The notes beneath the pieces are model-generated. The model was not told where the DNA came from and searched no databases. It saw nothing but the letters and a program-made list of their open reading frames with translations. This document shows positions 10,253-21,316 of a DNA stretch of 64,000 nt, piece after piece. Positions within the stretch are counted from its first letter, which is position 1; the number at the start of each line of letters is the position of its first letter. The stretch is from Aricia agestis (taxonomy: Eukaryota > Arthropoda > Insecta > Lepidoptera > Lycaenidae): NCBI RefSeq assembly GCF_905147365.1, contig NC_056415.1, positions 16,324,001-16,388,000 of the forward strand. The letters are read 5' to 3'. The position numbers and the translations under genes were made by a program.

Positions 10253-10643
10253 AGTTACTTTAACGCCAGTCGCCAATGAACTGTAGTATCTAATATGAAA
10301 TATCACATGCTGTAAAAGCCCAAATCAGACGGTCCTCACTCCTCATTACACATTCCAACTCCGTACTATATATTTTTGTCATTGAGGAGTCTTAACCGAC
10401 CTCCTCCCCCCCCCCCCCCTCTCCACCAGAAATGTCCACTACGTGACGGACTGACGGTACTGTGGTAAGTATAAGTGTTGGTAGCGGTTTTATGACTGAC
10501 CATGTATGGCAGTTAAAAAAATAACCATGTTTCAAGTTGAATAAAATAAAGATTGTTATAAACAATATTACAAAGTACCTAACTAATAGTAACTAAGCAT
10601 GAGTTGGATTTAACAGGAGTGTTGAGAAGAATTATTATTTTTA
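10253..10643. other. Non-coding with a C14 homopolymer (10406-10419)
   Basis: The uninterrupted C-run follows CTCCT and is rare in this AT-rich window; otherwise no feature. Confidence 0.6.
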
Positions 10644-11017
10644 ATAAAAAATTAAAACCGACTTCCAAGGTAAAAACAATAATAATATGAACTAAAAAGT
10701 ATTAAATAACTCTTACTCTATAATAGTGCCTTTTTCAGAATTCGTCTAAATCTCAACTATTTCTGTACATACTACAGTCTTCATTATTTTGAAGTCGGTA
10801 TCAGCAAATTTTATAGAGAGTTCAGTCAATGTCAGAATATCTGAAGCTTTTGGGACTGGTACCGACTTCAAAGTAATGAAGACTGTAGTAAGTACAGAAA
10901 TAGTTGAGATTTAGACGAATTCTGAAAAAGGCACTATTATAGAGTAAGAGTTATTTAATACTTTTTAGTTCATATTATTATTGTTTTTACCTTGGAAGTC
11001 AGTTTTAATTTTTTGTT
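10644..11017. repeat. Foldback structure, 157-bp arms and 60-bp loop
   Basis: The left arm 10644-10800 is matched almost base for base by the reverse complement of 10861-11017, with only a few differences. The arm ends AACCGACTTCCAAGG and GAAGTCGGTA are the ACCGACTTCC inverted ends of a repeat family also seen at 11770-11790 and 31540. It is probably a composite of two head-to-head element ends. RNA from it would fold into a long hairpin. Confidence 0.9.
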
Positions 11018-11795
11018 TAAAAATAATAATTTCACTCTTTTTAGTTATCTACAAGATAAGGCTTTATGCGTAAATAACCACTACGAATGTAAACTATTAA
11101 CATTATGTTACTGTAAACGAAATTGTGGTAAATGCTTGCAGTTATCTAAGCGATGCTGCAATTTAAAAACTTTTATCTTTAAAGGTTCAGGAGTTCTGTT
11201 CAGTGCCTTTGGACCAAGAGACACCTTCGTATGAATTTTGTCTTATTCGTAACATATGTTACTAGAAACAAACTTTAACCACTGTGAGTCTTTTGATAAA
11301 TTTCAAGGATTTTCCTCGATTGCTCATAGATCCCATCATCAGCTCACCACTTTCGTAATTATTATACAAAATCAAGATTATACCCTATACAATAACACAA
11401 GAATTTTGAAAATCGGTCCACAAACAGCGAAGTAATCATCAAAAACATCTGCTTCGATGCAAAATATCACGAAAAGCATTAATAATTGGGTCATAATGTG
11501 ATGACCAACACCAACACCTCGAATGCTTTAGAAAAAATTGAAATCACTATATTATGTTTTGATACAAGTTTCAAGGAGTCCCCTCGATTCCTCCAGGATC
11601 CCATGATCAGATTACCACTTTTGTGAACATGGTACCAAATTCGAGTTAAACCTTATACAACACAAAAATAATTTTGAAAATCGGATCACAAACGCTGAGT
11701 TATCGTTGAACATACAAATAAAAAAAAAAAGATACATACATACATACAGCCGAACGTATTACCTCCTCCTTTTTGGAAGTCGATAAAAAGTAGAA
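11018..11795. repeat. Interspersed repeat ending in the same ACCGACTTCC-type terminus
   Basis: Two internal paralogous stretches share AATTTTGAAAATCGG(T/A)(C/T)CACAAAC and ATCCCAT(C/G)ATCAG. The segment ends CCTCCTCCTTTTTGGAAGTC near 11785, the inverted terminus found at 10656. Together with the foldback this may be one element of about 1.1 kb with a rearranged left end. Frames such as 10992-11234 show no domain. Confidence 0.55.
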
Positions 11796-11899
11796 TAGTT
11801 ATATCCAAGTCCAGAACGGTCACAATGTTTCATAGATTTGATTAAATATAATAAGTTTTGTAACTCATCTCGTGATTCGGATATAATATTATAAAGGCA

Positions 11900-12050
11900 T
11901 CTTCTTATATATAAAAATGGATTTCCATATGTGTTAGTCGCGCTAAAACTTGAAAACGGCTGAACGGATTGGGCTAATTTTAGTCTTAAAATATTTGTAG
12001 AAGTCCAGGGAAGGTTTTAAAGTGACACAAAGTTCACCGGGACAGCTAGT
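11900..12050 (-). repeat. RTE-like short retroposon copy
   Basis: On the minus strand it begins ACTAGCTGTCCCGGTGAACT and ends AATCCATTTTTATATATAAG. Relatives lie at 2455-2604, 33979-34268 and 39827-39970. Confidence 0.7.
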
Positions 12051-12785
12051 AATATTATATTTCAAAAAATATTAAAATTACTAAAGCTATCTTCTTCTGA
12101 TTAAAAATTTAGAAGAAGACAGACGTAGTAAATATTAAAGTACCTACCTACTCGAGATTTAAAAAGTTACTGTCTACAAATTAACACACAAGAAAAACCT
12201 TATTACAAAAATGCGATAGAATTACAAATACCATATGCAGTAAAAACCAAATATCATACTGTAACAATGTAAGCGAATTCCTATATCGAAATAGATACTA
12301 CAAAAACTTATCGCAAAAGGTTTTACAGCGAATTCTTAGAAAAAACTTTGAAAGTCCGTAGCGTCTAGGAATTGTTTTGGGGAGAGCAAAAAATTGTTTA
12401 CTGAAAGCCAATAAGCAGGTGATGCATAACTTGAGTTATTCTTAATTAATTTACCTGTTTAATAACCCTTATGTGGATGAAATAAGAACTGTTGTGCGAG
12501 CTATAGTGACAATATGCGAAGGTTTTTCCATGAATAAATTAGTTATAGGTTATAGGGGATATAATAACGGTGCTAGACAGGGTAGGCTAGTATCTAAGTA
12601 GATTATTATTAGAATATTTTTTTACGAATCCAATGAATCGTGATCATTTTTATTCAAATGAGGAAATTACAGTTTATTCCACCTTATCACGAACCGATAA
12701 GAGGCTTAATATGCATGAATATTTATTCATTTCGACACGTTACAGTATAAATAGGTGCACTCTTAAACAAGTTCCATACTAATAT
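12051..12785. other. Non-coding, no gene seen
   Basis: AT-rich with no recognisable family. Confidence 0.55.
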
Positions 12786-12787
12786 CT

Positions 12788-13645
12788 ATAATAATATTAT
12801 AAATGCGAAAGTGTGTCTGTCTGTCCTTTACCTCTTCACACTTAAACCGCTGACTCTGGTGCTTCATAATTCGTTTATCACGCGGGAACCGTATTTTTCC
12901 GCGATAAAATGTATCTCCATACCAAAGGAGAATGAAATAAAGTGGTCCAAATTTCCACCACTAACGAGACCCATACATATTGACTTATTGTCCATTAAAT
13001 GTAGAGTGATTTTCATTACGAGACAAATTAAAAATAAGCTGTCAATAAAAAGTTATGACCAAATGGAAGAATATTTTTTTGAGTGAAAATATTGATATTG
13101 ATACTCATCTAAGCATTTCAGTGAAAACCTAATAGGAAATGCCAAGCGGCATGACATAATATAGATTGAATAGTTAAAAAGTGAAATGGATCAAATTAAC
13201 ACTATTTTATGGAATGAAATGGTAGAAAACTTTTTCATTCAGTCATAACTTTTTACTCACAGGATATTTTTGATGATTATGATGATTTTGTATTTAGCAG
13301 ACCATTATGTAAGTGGTATTGGTTGTGGACATCTGCACCAAACTCAATACATTTCTATTACATGTATAATATTTTTCATACAAAATGGTAAAAAAGTGAC
13401 TTTTCATTCAGCCATAACTTTTTACTGACAGAGTATTTTTGATTGCGGTCTGGTTATAATGATTCAGTATTTAGTAGACAATTTTACTATATGTATATAG
13501 GTCTCATTAGTGGTGGAAATTTGGACCAGACTCCATACATTTAAAAACATAATCCTTTCAGCATAATTGGTTCGGCGGTTTGGGCGTGAAGCGGTCATAA
13601 GCAGACAGACACACTTTCACATTTATAATATTAGTAGGTATGATA
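12788..13645. repeat. Large imperfect foldback with retroposon-like ends
   Basis: Left end AATATTATAAATGCGAAAGT and right end CTTTCACATTTATAATATTA are inverted copies. Further in, GTGGTCCAAATTTCCACCAC (12939-12958) is answered by GTGGTGGAAATTTGGACCAG (13512-13531). The centre holds two direct copies of CATAACTTTTTACT (near 13244 and 13421). The arms are roughly 300 bp and diverged. It could be two opposed copies of the ACTAG...TTATAATATTAGTA retroposon, or one foldback element. Confidence 0.7.
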
Positions 13646-14015
13646 ATAATATAGCTTTTTAAGCATTTTTCATCCTATGCTATTTGAGATCCAACTTTGT
13701 AGATATAAATCAACAACTAGACTAAAAACTGCAACGATTATACCGCTATTGCCAACAAAATCATCGCCTCATCAATATTTAAAAAACCGGCCCGCCGATT
13801 TCGTAAATTGCAACCCCAAAAGAAGTCCTAAGTCCAAAAGAACTGGTCCAAAAGTCCATCAAAGGCCAGGCTGAATCAAATCAATGCCCTCGTGGAACGT
13901 TTAGGAGCATATAAATACGGAGTCATTGTTTTTTGCGCGCAGCGGCGGAATACCAAGTGCCGGGCGGAATGCGCAGACACTGCTACCTAAAATGTTACGT
14001 CAATGACGAATATCG
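13646..14015. other. Non-coding, no gene seen
   Basis: Contains a small GC-rich stretch around 13935-13985 (GCGCGCAGCGGCGGAATACC). The open frame 13677-13874 has no domain. Confidence 0.5.
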
Positions 14016-14181
14016 TTACTAATAATATAAATGCTAAGTGCCTTTGTTACCTCTTTACATTTTATATGAAGAAACTTTGAAAGATGTGAAAGGATAATAC
14101 CTAGTTTTTGTGCGGAAAATTGTGTAATTTTTCGACAAACGAATGATGACCCAAAAAGAGTTGTGGGCATCATCTAGTTAA
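14016..14181 (-). repeat. Decayed short retroposon copy
   Basis: Starts ACTAATAATATAAATGC and ends GGGCATCATCTAGT, the two ends of the ACTAG...ATTAGT family read on the opposite strand. Confidence 0.55.
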
Positions 14182-14685
14182 AAATAATCCATAGTAGTTA
14201 AATTTAATGATATATTGATCTTTAATTGAGAAAAATCTACAGATTTTTTATTTTATTTATTTATTTAACTCAGGCATCTTGGCCCATATTATAAATACCT
14301 TATAGACTAACATACATACAATTATACTAAAAACTAACACTAACACTAAAAAACACTAAACACGTATTGTCTGCGACATGGGGCGTGATCACCTATGTTT
14401 TTCAATTCTTTGTTATAATAAATATTATTAGGTATGATGCAACGAATTAATGAATTAAAATATAGCACTGAATAAATCATTGGAGAACCTAATGAAATGC
14501 AGGATAATTAAAAACCATATTAAATAATAAATGAGCCATGATACCAAATATGGGCCTATGCTGTCCCACTGCTGGGCAAAAGCCTCCGGGCTCCCCCAAT
14601 ATTGTTCACTCCTCTCGAATTATTTTACTACACATATTATACTAAATATGATCTAGAACTACACAGAAACAAGATCAAGTGGAGA
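14182..14685. other. Non-coding with LINE-tail-like fragments
   Basis: 14262-14345 (TTTATTTATTTAACTCAGGC) looks like a LINE 3' UTR, and 14553-14605 contains CCCACTGCTGGGCAAAAGCC, a tag common at the ends of lepidopteran LINEs and seen inverted near 37278. No coding remnant. Confidence 0.4.
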
Positions 14686-14689
14686 TGAA

Positions 14690-14870
14690 GTTATCATTAC
14701 CATGGAGGGTCACTCGTGATTCTGGCCGGCCGGTAAAGGAGCGCGTCGTGACGGGAATGCGCATTGTGACCGCCATTGTTCGCGCCTGCGCCCGCGCAGA
14801 TCACTGCTTGTCGTATATGTTAATAACTAACATTATAGTCCAGCTGATATTGATAATATAGCCTGCAGAT
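14690..14870. promoter_or_regulatory. GC-rich island, candidate regulatory DNA
   Basis: Contains GGCCGGCCGG, GTGACCGCCATTGTTCGCGC (a SOX-type CATTGTT) and CTGCGCCCGCGCAG in otherwise AT-rich surroundings. The frame 14679-14861 is open but has no family resemblance. A regulatory role is inference. Confidence 0.3.
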
Positions 14871-14907
14871 AATGGTAGGAATGTTGAAAGAATAAATTGA
14901 ATTTTTT

Positions 14908-15110
14908 GTTTCACCACTTACTGATATGTGCCGGATAGGTATCTGTCAGACAAGTTGTACATAGCCTATCTGACACAGTAAGTGGTGAAATAAAGCCAGG
15001 GCCTGTTTCACCACTTTCTGATAAAGTGATGAATAGGCTATTCACAACTTTTTTGACAGATTCTCCATATTTGATCTGTCAAGTTAATTGGTGGATAGCC
15101 TATTCGTCTA
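14908..15110. mobile_element. MITE, complete copy plus a partial copy
   Basis: TTTCACCACTTACTGATA (14910) and its complement near 14990 bound an 83-bp foldback. Immediately after, GGGCCTGTTTCACCACTTTC begins a second, longer relative with inner TGATGAATAGGCTATTCAC and end GGTGGATAGCCTATTCGTC. No transposase. Confidence 0.7.
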
Positions 15111-16325
15111 ATTAAATTTAATAATGGTATACGAGTAACACAGCTTAAAATGGACTGAAAATAAAAAGGAAGTCACAGTCTCTAAAAGTTAGCCTGTAAT
15201 AACAGACTGTTCGGAAACGACTGCAAACTCAAGAAGTAAAAGATATTTTTAAAAATTGTATTAGAAGTTTGTCATACAGTAGGTACTTATAGCAGATTCA
15301 GAAAATCCTATGAAGAATATAAAGAAACTATAAATGGAATAATAATAAATGGATGCAACAAAACAGAAATCTTCAAATGACAATGAAAAATACTGCTCTA
15401 ATAGTGACCCAATATAAGAAGGATAATGACAAAAATTGAGGTGCAGCAACGTAGCCGTCTACAAAATATAATAATTATTAAACTAAATGTATGGCATACA
15501 AACAAAAAAGTAATGCAAACAATCGCCAAATTAAATGCAGGATAATGAATTGCAACAAGCACATTAAAGTAATATGGCACTAATCAGATCAGCAATTATC
15601 GCCCGATGCAGGATAATGATAAATAATGAAGTGCAAGTTGCAACTGAAGCCGTAATGATATGTAATGGGTGGATAAAGTAATTAGGTACGAAATCGCAAT
15701 TCTGTCACGGACTGACATAGCAGCTCGTAGTACATTCCCACGTCGCGTCGCGTCACGTGTTAATCAGACCGTGGGACGCACGCGCCGCCCATTGGTCAGT
15801 TGGCGTTCCAAATTTGAATCCAAGAATGCTATTGGTCAGTTGCTATCAGATTTTTGTTTCTTTATTTTATTATTTAGCAATTTTTGTACTTAATTCATTT
15901 ATTAGAACAAGATGAAGTTATTATAGTCATGTAAATAAAGTAAACTACTTTTCTGACAATATAAGCAATGAGCTTTGATCCTTTTGCATAATATTGTAGC
16001 TGATGAAAAAAGTGTGGTTAAAATACTCTTCTTGCAGAAGCCATACCAATAAAAAAAAAATAAGCAGCATAATAGTCATTGACCTCACCTTTTAATAAGT
16101 TTCATGTTTTCATTATACATGACTTTATAAGCAATAGGTCATGAAAGTGAATACATAATTAATTTTAAAGTAATCTAATATGGCCTGAACAAAATGGAAA
16201 GTTTGTATTGTAATGAACAAGGAAGCCTCTTCGCTCGTGCAAAACTGATTCGTAGATGTTGCCCGCAAATTCGTTTAAGGTTCATTTCGCCAATTTTTTT
16301 AAAGAAAACAGTATATTCTCTGAAC
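15111..16325. other. Non-coding; GC-rich island at 15715-15850
   Basis: The island carries CGTCGCGTCGCGTCACGTG, CGCCGCCCATTGGTCAGTTG and a second TATTGGTCAGTTG 47 bp later (paired inverted CCAAT boxes with the same GGTCAGTTG context). The motifs ATAATGAAGTGCA and CAGGATAATG recur between 15290 and 15640 as a loose, decayed tandem pattern. No gene seen. Confidence 0.4.
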
Positions 16326-16327
16326 TC

Positions 16328-16652
16328 TATACGTGAGAGAGCCATGCTTCGGCACGAATGGGCCGGCTCGACCGGAGAAATATCACGTTCTCACAGAAAA
16401 CCGGCGTGAAACAGCGCTTGCGCTGAGTTTCGCCGAGTGAGTGAGTTTACCGAAGGCCCAATTCCCTTCCCTATCCTCCCCTATTCCCTTTCCTTCCCAT
16501 CCCTACCCTTCCCTATTACCCTATTCCCTCTTAAAAGACCGGCAACGCACCTGCATCTCTTCTAATGCTGCGAGTGTCCATGGGCGACGGAAGTTGCTTT
16601 CCATCAGGTGACCAGTTTGCTCGTTTGCCCCCTTCTTTCATAAAAAAAAAAC
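16328..16652 (+). mobile_element. SINE-like element, full length
   Basis: ACGTGAGAGAGCCATGCTTC head, CCCTA/CCCTT tract, LINE-like tail and a poly(A) of about 9. It matches the 9958 and 27261 copies along its length. Confidence 0.85.
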
Positions 16653-16715
16653 TTTGTAAAACTTAGTACATATGTCCATTGCCAGGCCACATAAATGTTT
16701 ATTTGACACGTTTTA

Positions 16716-16905
16716 AAATTAACTAGCTATTTGACCGAGCTTTGCTCGGTATTCGATAAGACACGAATTAAATGACATTTTCTAAAAATGATTCCCCGAA
16801 ACCCCCTGTATACTAAATTTGATAATTTAAATACTTTTTTCCATTTAGCTAAAAAACTATTATTAAGTACGTCTTGAGAGATAATATTATGAACATTCAT
16901 ATAGA
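16716..16905 (+). repeat. RTE-like short retroposon copy
   Basis: Same head as 193-436 (CTAGCTATTTGACCGAGC), partly deleted in the middle. Confidence 0.6.
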
Positions 16906-16912
16906 ATCTATA

Positions 16913-17105
16913 CATTCATACTAATATTATTATAAATGCGAAAGTGTATCTGTCTGTCAGTTACCACTTAACGCCCAAACCGCTGAACCGATTTTGCTGA
17001 AATTTGGTATAGAGATACATACTTTGAGTGCCGAAAAATGGACGGTTCCCGCGCGAAAAACGATTTTTTGCGCCATGGAGTTGCAGTCGTTATGACATTA
17101 CTACT
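16913..17105 (-). repeat. ACTAG...TTAGTA retroposon copy
   Basis: Reads CATACTAATATTATTATAAA, then TGTCTGTC, CCGCTGAACCGATTTTGCTG, GGTTCCCGCGCGAAAAACG and GAGTTGCAG from left to right, i.e. the family in minus orientation. No coding capacity. Confidence 0.7.
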
Positions 17106-17138
17106 AATATAATAATATATTCTGTGCTATTACCTACC

Positions 17139-17411
17139 TCACAGAAAACCGGCGTGAAACAGCGCTTGCGCTGTGTTTCGCCGAGTGAGTGAGTTTACCG
17201 GAGGCCCAATCCCCTACCCTATTCCCTTCCCTACCCTCAACTATTCCCTTCCCTTCCCTACCCTTCCGTATTACCCTATTCCCTCTTAAAAGGCCGGCAA
17301 CGCACTTGCAGCTCTTCTGATGCTGCGAGTGTCCATGGGCGACGGAAGTTGCTTTCCATCAGGTGACCCGTTTGCTCGTTTGCCCCCTTCTTTCATAAAA
17401 AAAAAAAAAAC
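17139..17411 (+). mobile_element. SINE-like element, 5'-truncated
   Basis: Starts inside the family at CTCACAGAAAACCGGCG and continues to a poly(A) of about 14. 5' truncation fits target-primed reverse transcription. Confidence 0.83.
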
Positions 17412-18430
17412 CTACGTCCAATTATTGGACTCAATAGAATTGGACGCTGTAGTGTAGTAGAACAAGACTCTTCTTCTTCTTTAAAATTTAGCAACAGAAA
17501 ATTTTGTGGGTTAGGACACTAATGCTTAATAGCGACCAAATTTGGGGCTACTGCTCTTAATTCTAAGACTTACTTAATTTTCCCGCCCCACATCCAAGGA
17601 TTAGTATGCACGGGGATGGGAAATGTCGTGATCGCATAAACAAGTTGTCGCCTCTGATCACCATTCAGCGCGGGGTCGCGGAGCCACGACCACAGCCTAA
17701 TTGCCGTGGTCACTACCACTTACCATGCATTACAATGCTAATCAGCCATTCAGACGTCTTAGTTCACATCTTGTGAGCACCGCAATGGATTAAAAACCTT
17801 GTGTTGTACACGCTAGGGTGGATTTTAGAGTGGTCGTAGGTCAGGAGTTAGGATGTTCTGGCTATAGGCCAGGAGAATGTATACAAGTGAATAGGCAAAT
17901 TGTTTAATTAATGTGGTCAGTGGATGCGTGTTCAAAGTATGCTAATACATGCATAGTCCAGGAGTCAGCTCCTCATTCTTATCACGACCAACTTGATATG
18001 ATAATTAAATCTGATTCCTTTAAAGGATAATCTTTATTTAATCGGCTTCTTCATTGTCAAGGGCAGATACTTATACGGTGATGTTAATTGAGGTAACATA
18101 TTGATAGGCTTGTTATTTTGTTTGTGGATTAGTTTCTGCTTCTAGCTGGTTTAAAATAAAATGTAATGAGAGAAAATAATGCCAAATCATGGCATAATGA
18201 AGGCGGTTCTTTATTTGGCATCCTCTTATTACCCATGTATTGGGAAATGCCTTGTTTTTCTATGTCATGGAAAGTACCTGCATGGTTGGCAGTTTAAAAG
18301 AAGAAAAATACGTTTTCCTTGTCTTCCAAGCAAACCATTCCTCAAAAGCGCGACAAAACCATCTCGCCGTTTCATACTCGTCACGAAGGAACAAAAGGAT
18401 CCGCGTAACATGAGTTATAGTCTGAGAACC
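17412..18430. other. Non-coding, no gene seen
   Basis: A moderately GC-rich stretch at 17610-17720 (GCGCGGGGTCGCGGAGCCAC) has no coding signal. The frame 18179-18478 shows no family features. Confidence 0.5.
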
Positions 18431-18545
18431 CGCAACCCTTATCTAGGCGCACGTCTGAGCGGCGGAAACACAATTTGACGTGCGCACGTGACGCCGGACG
18501 CGCCGCGCGTCGTGACGTTTTTTGTCGCTTCCTCCGCCATCCTGC
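18431..18545. promoter_or_regulatory. GC-rich island, candidate regulatory DNA
   Basis: Dense CpG with CACGTGACGCC, CGCCGCGCGTCGTGACG and an E-box CACGTG in AT-rich surroundings; no coding signal or repeat match in the window. Confidence 0.3.
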
Positions 18546-18560
18546 GCCATTCATGAACAT

Positions 18561-18770
18561 GTAGGCCCTTAGACTAGGTCTGCAGGCTCTTGGGCTATAT
18601 TTGTAGGCTCTTGGACAATATCTGCAGTCTCTTAAGCTATATCTGCAGGCTCTTGGACTAAGTACATTTGAAGGTTTTTGGACAGGCTCTTAGACTATCT
18701 GCAAATGGTCAAAAGTAAAGTAATAATCGTTTTTGTAAGCATTTTGTAGGCTCTTGGACTAAGTCTACGA
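18561..18770 (+). repeat. 21-bp minisatellite
   Basis: Units of the type CTGCAGGCTCTTGGACTATAT repeat with an exact 21-bp period at five successive positions (AGGC or AGTC at 18563, 18584, 18605, 18626, 18647). Looser copies follow near 18684 and 18748. The period is a multiple of three, but the frames contain stops. Confidence 0.85.
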
Positions 18771-19385
18771 AAATGTTAAGTTTTACTTTGTAAGTACCTG
18801 GGCCAGGTTACGGAGAAATAAAAAATTGTATCGGAAAAATAAAAAAAATATAATTATATACGATATACTTATACGTTATACGCTGTCAAATGTATTTATT
18901 ATCATCGCTGGTGGAAACGGCTTAGACATCATCTAAGTATTTTAACATTACGTAGATGAGTAGGTATAGGCCTATTTTTTTTGGTATTTGCCAGCCGAGA
19001 AACATCTATTCTAGGTTGCTTTATTAGCTTTGTAAATTGTAGCAACTAAAAACTACAAAGTTTTTTACCTGCACTATATTATCCAATGACCTATCACTTT
19101 ATTATGTGAAACTTTTTGCACTCAATGCGGAAAATTTCGCAATGTATTGTCGACAATAACGATGATTGTAAAATAGTAAAATTACCATATTTGTATATCT
19201 TCGTGACGATCATGATTATCATCCCAGCTGCAATTAACGAAGACTCAATAAAAATTTATTGTCAATTCGCTTTTATGAAATGTGCTTTTGTGGCGAATTA
19301 ATTTTATGCCTTTTATTGGTTATTGTTTAAAGACACCGGTAAAACTTTAAACGTTTTAGCCGCGGAAAAGTCGGCTTGGCTTCAT
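18771..19385. other. Non-coding, no gene seen
   Basis: AT-rich; short open frames only. Confidence 0.55.
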
Positions 19386-19945
19386 TTTATTTTAATACTA
19401 GCGACCAAGTGGCGGGTATGGCGTCGCACGGGTATAAGATATATACTCGTAGTCACTGAAAAAATGATTCAAATTGAACAAATCGTCTATGATCCTTCAC
19501 GTGGTCTACTTCTTATCTGTGCCAAATAACACAAAAAATTGCTCCAGTAGTTCGCGAGATAAGCCCTTTCAAATAATTTCCCCCCTTTTTTTACACATTC
19601 TCCTATTAGTCTTAGCGTAATAAAATATAGCCTATAGCCTTCCTCAATAAATGGCCTATCTAACACTGAAATAATTTTTCAAATCGGACCAGTAGTTCCT
19701 TAGATTAGCGCGTTCAAAATAGCCCTTTCCAATAATTTTCTCCGTTTTTTTTTCCACTATTTCCTCTATTTTTTCGCTCCTATTAGTCTTAGCGTGATAA
19801 AATATAGCCTATAGCCTCCCTCGATAAATGGGCTATCTAACATTGAAAGAATCATTAAAATTCGTTGCGTAGTTTTAAAGATTAAAGGAAACAAAGGGAC
19901 ATGAGGGAAAATGCGACATTGTTTTATAATATGTATAGATTATGT
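19386..19945 (+). repeat. RTE-like retroposon copy with internal duplication
   Basis: Begins near ACTAGCGACCAAGTGGCGGG and matches 4437-4668 in the opposite orientation. The piece TTAGTCTTAGCGTAATAAAATATAG with TAGCCT recurs about 180 bp later, so the tail is partly duplicated. No coding capacity. Confidence 0.6.
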
Positions 19946-20065
19946 ACTATTAGAGAAAAATATTCATAGGCAGATGGCGGACCTGCTTTATTTTGATGCC
20001 AAGCCTAGCCGACATAATATTATAACGATTGACATTGTCTTGCCATAACCCAATCAAATAACGTT
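19946..20065 (+). mobile_element. MITE fragment (GTACTATNAGAGAA family)
   Basis: TACTATTAGAGAAAAATATT and CATAGGCAGATGGCGGACCT match the inverted-repeat family at 2762, 26085 and 38123; the right terminus is missing. Confidence 0.6.
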
Positions 20066-20071
20066 GATCCA

Positions 20072-20208
20072 CGTTACCCTATTCCCTCTTAAAAGGCCGG
20101 CAACGCACCTGCAGCTCTTCTGATGCTGCGAGTGTCCATGGGCGACGGAAGTTGCTTTTCATCAGGTGACGCGTTTGCTCGCTTGCCCCCTTATTTCATT
20201 AAAAAAAA
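20072..20208 (+). mobile_element. SINE-like element, 3' tail only
   Basis: Begins at ACGTTACCCTATTCCCTC and contains only the LINE-like tail and an A-run. Confidence 0.8.
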
Positions 20209-21167
20209 CTGCCTGCAAATCAATTTCCAAGGTTCATTATTATAAGGAGAAAATAAGGAGTAAGTTGTAGCCACGCCTAACAATGTACCAACGTTAAATG
20301 AAAACTGAAAATTGAAGCTGAATTTTGAACGCCAGATTAATTTTTCATTAGAAAAAGACAACTCATGCCAGATTTTAAGTTTTTTACACCTGCTTCCTCA
20401 AAACATGTTTATAGTATGGTAGTTTCGGTAGTAGATAGTCGTGATGCAGTTTTGCACCGGCGCACGTACTCCGTGAGACTAAAGTCTCTGTGAGGATTCA
20501 CCGATTTGATACTTGCTAGATCCTTACTGTTTGTAAAAATTGTTTGTTAAGCTTGGAATATCGTAAGGAAAGATAATTTTTACAAGTAACACTGTTCAAG
20601 TTTAGCTTATGCCTATTTGTGTTCATATCTCCAATTGGGTAACAAACACAATAATGATAGTAAGTAAGTGAATATTATGCCATAGGATAATAAGGACGTG
20701 CGTGTGCCGGCCGCGGCTGCCCGTTGCGGGCGCCCGCGCCGTGCCCTTAGGTATAGTCTTTTGAGATGACAGCAGATCACATTATTACAATTTTAGGTTA
20801 CCTGCGAAATCGCTCAAATAAATTTTAATTTTAAAATCAAGTGATACTTGATCTCGTTGATGTCTTTTTTATGATGTTTTTAATGTGTCAAACTTTTAAC
20901 TGAAAAATGTTAATGACTTTATTTCGGGCGAAATCTATACAAAATGCCAGAGTCCATACTAAGATAATAAATGTGAAGTGTTTGTTAACATTTTATGCTT
21001 AAGCAGCTAAGCAGGTATTTTTAATAAATTTTTATGGTAAAATTAGCAATGGAAAGGCAAAAGCAAGAATAATATTCTAAAGTTAGGTGCAATAAAGTCG
21101 GAAGCAACATTTAGTTATTCAGATTATGTAGAACTACTATAATATTCTCTAAATAATAAATCCAATA
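20209..21167. other. Non-coding; small GC island at 20690-20745
   Basis: The island contains GCCGGCCGCGGCTGCCCGTTG. Otherwise AT-rich with nothing recognised. Confidence 0.45.
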
Positions 21168-21316
21168 TACCCCTTACTAATAAACGTTGTATAAGCTTTG
21201 AATAGTTATACAGTGTTTTGTTCCTGTCACACAAGTGACATTTTTAAATGGATTGAAGAAGACCAAACACTGTATAACTATTCAAAGCTTATACAGCGTA
21301 TATTAGTAAGGGGGTA
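21168..21316. mobile_element. MITE with TA target, mariner-like
   Basis: The inverted ends CCCCTTACTAATA (21170) and TATTAGTAAGGGG are flanked by TA on both sides. The ends continue inward as TAAGCTTTGAATAGTTATAC and its complement, giving arms of about 50 bp in a 145-bp element. TA duplication and size suit a Tc1/mariner-type MITE. Confidence 0.85.
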
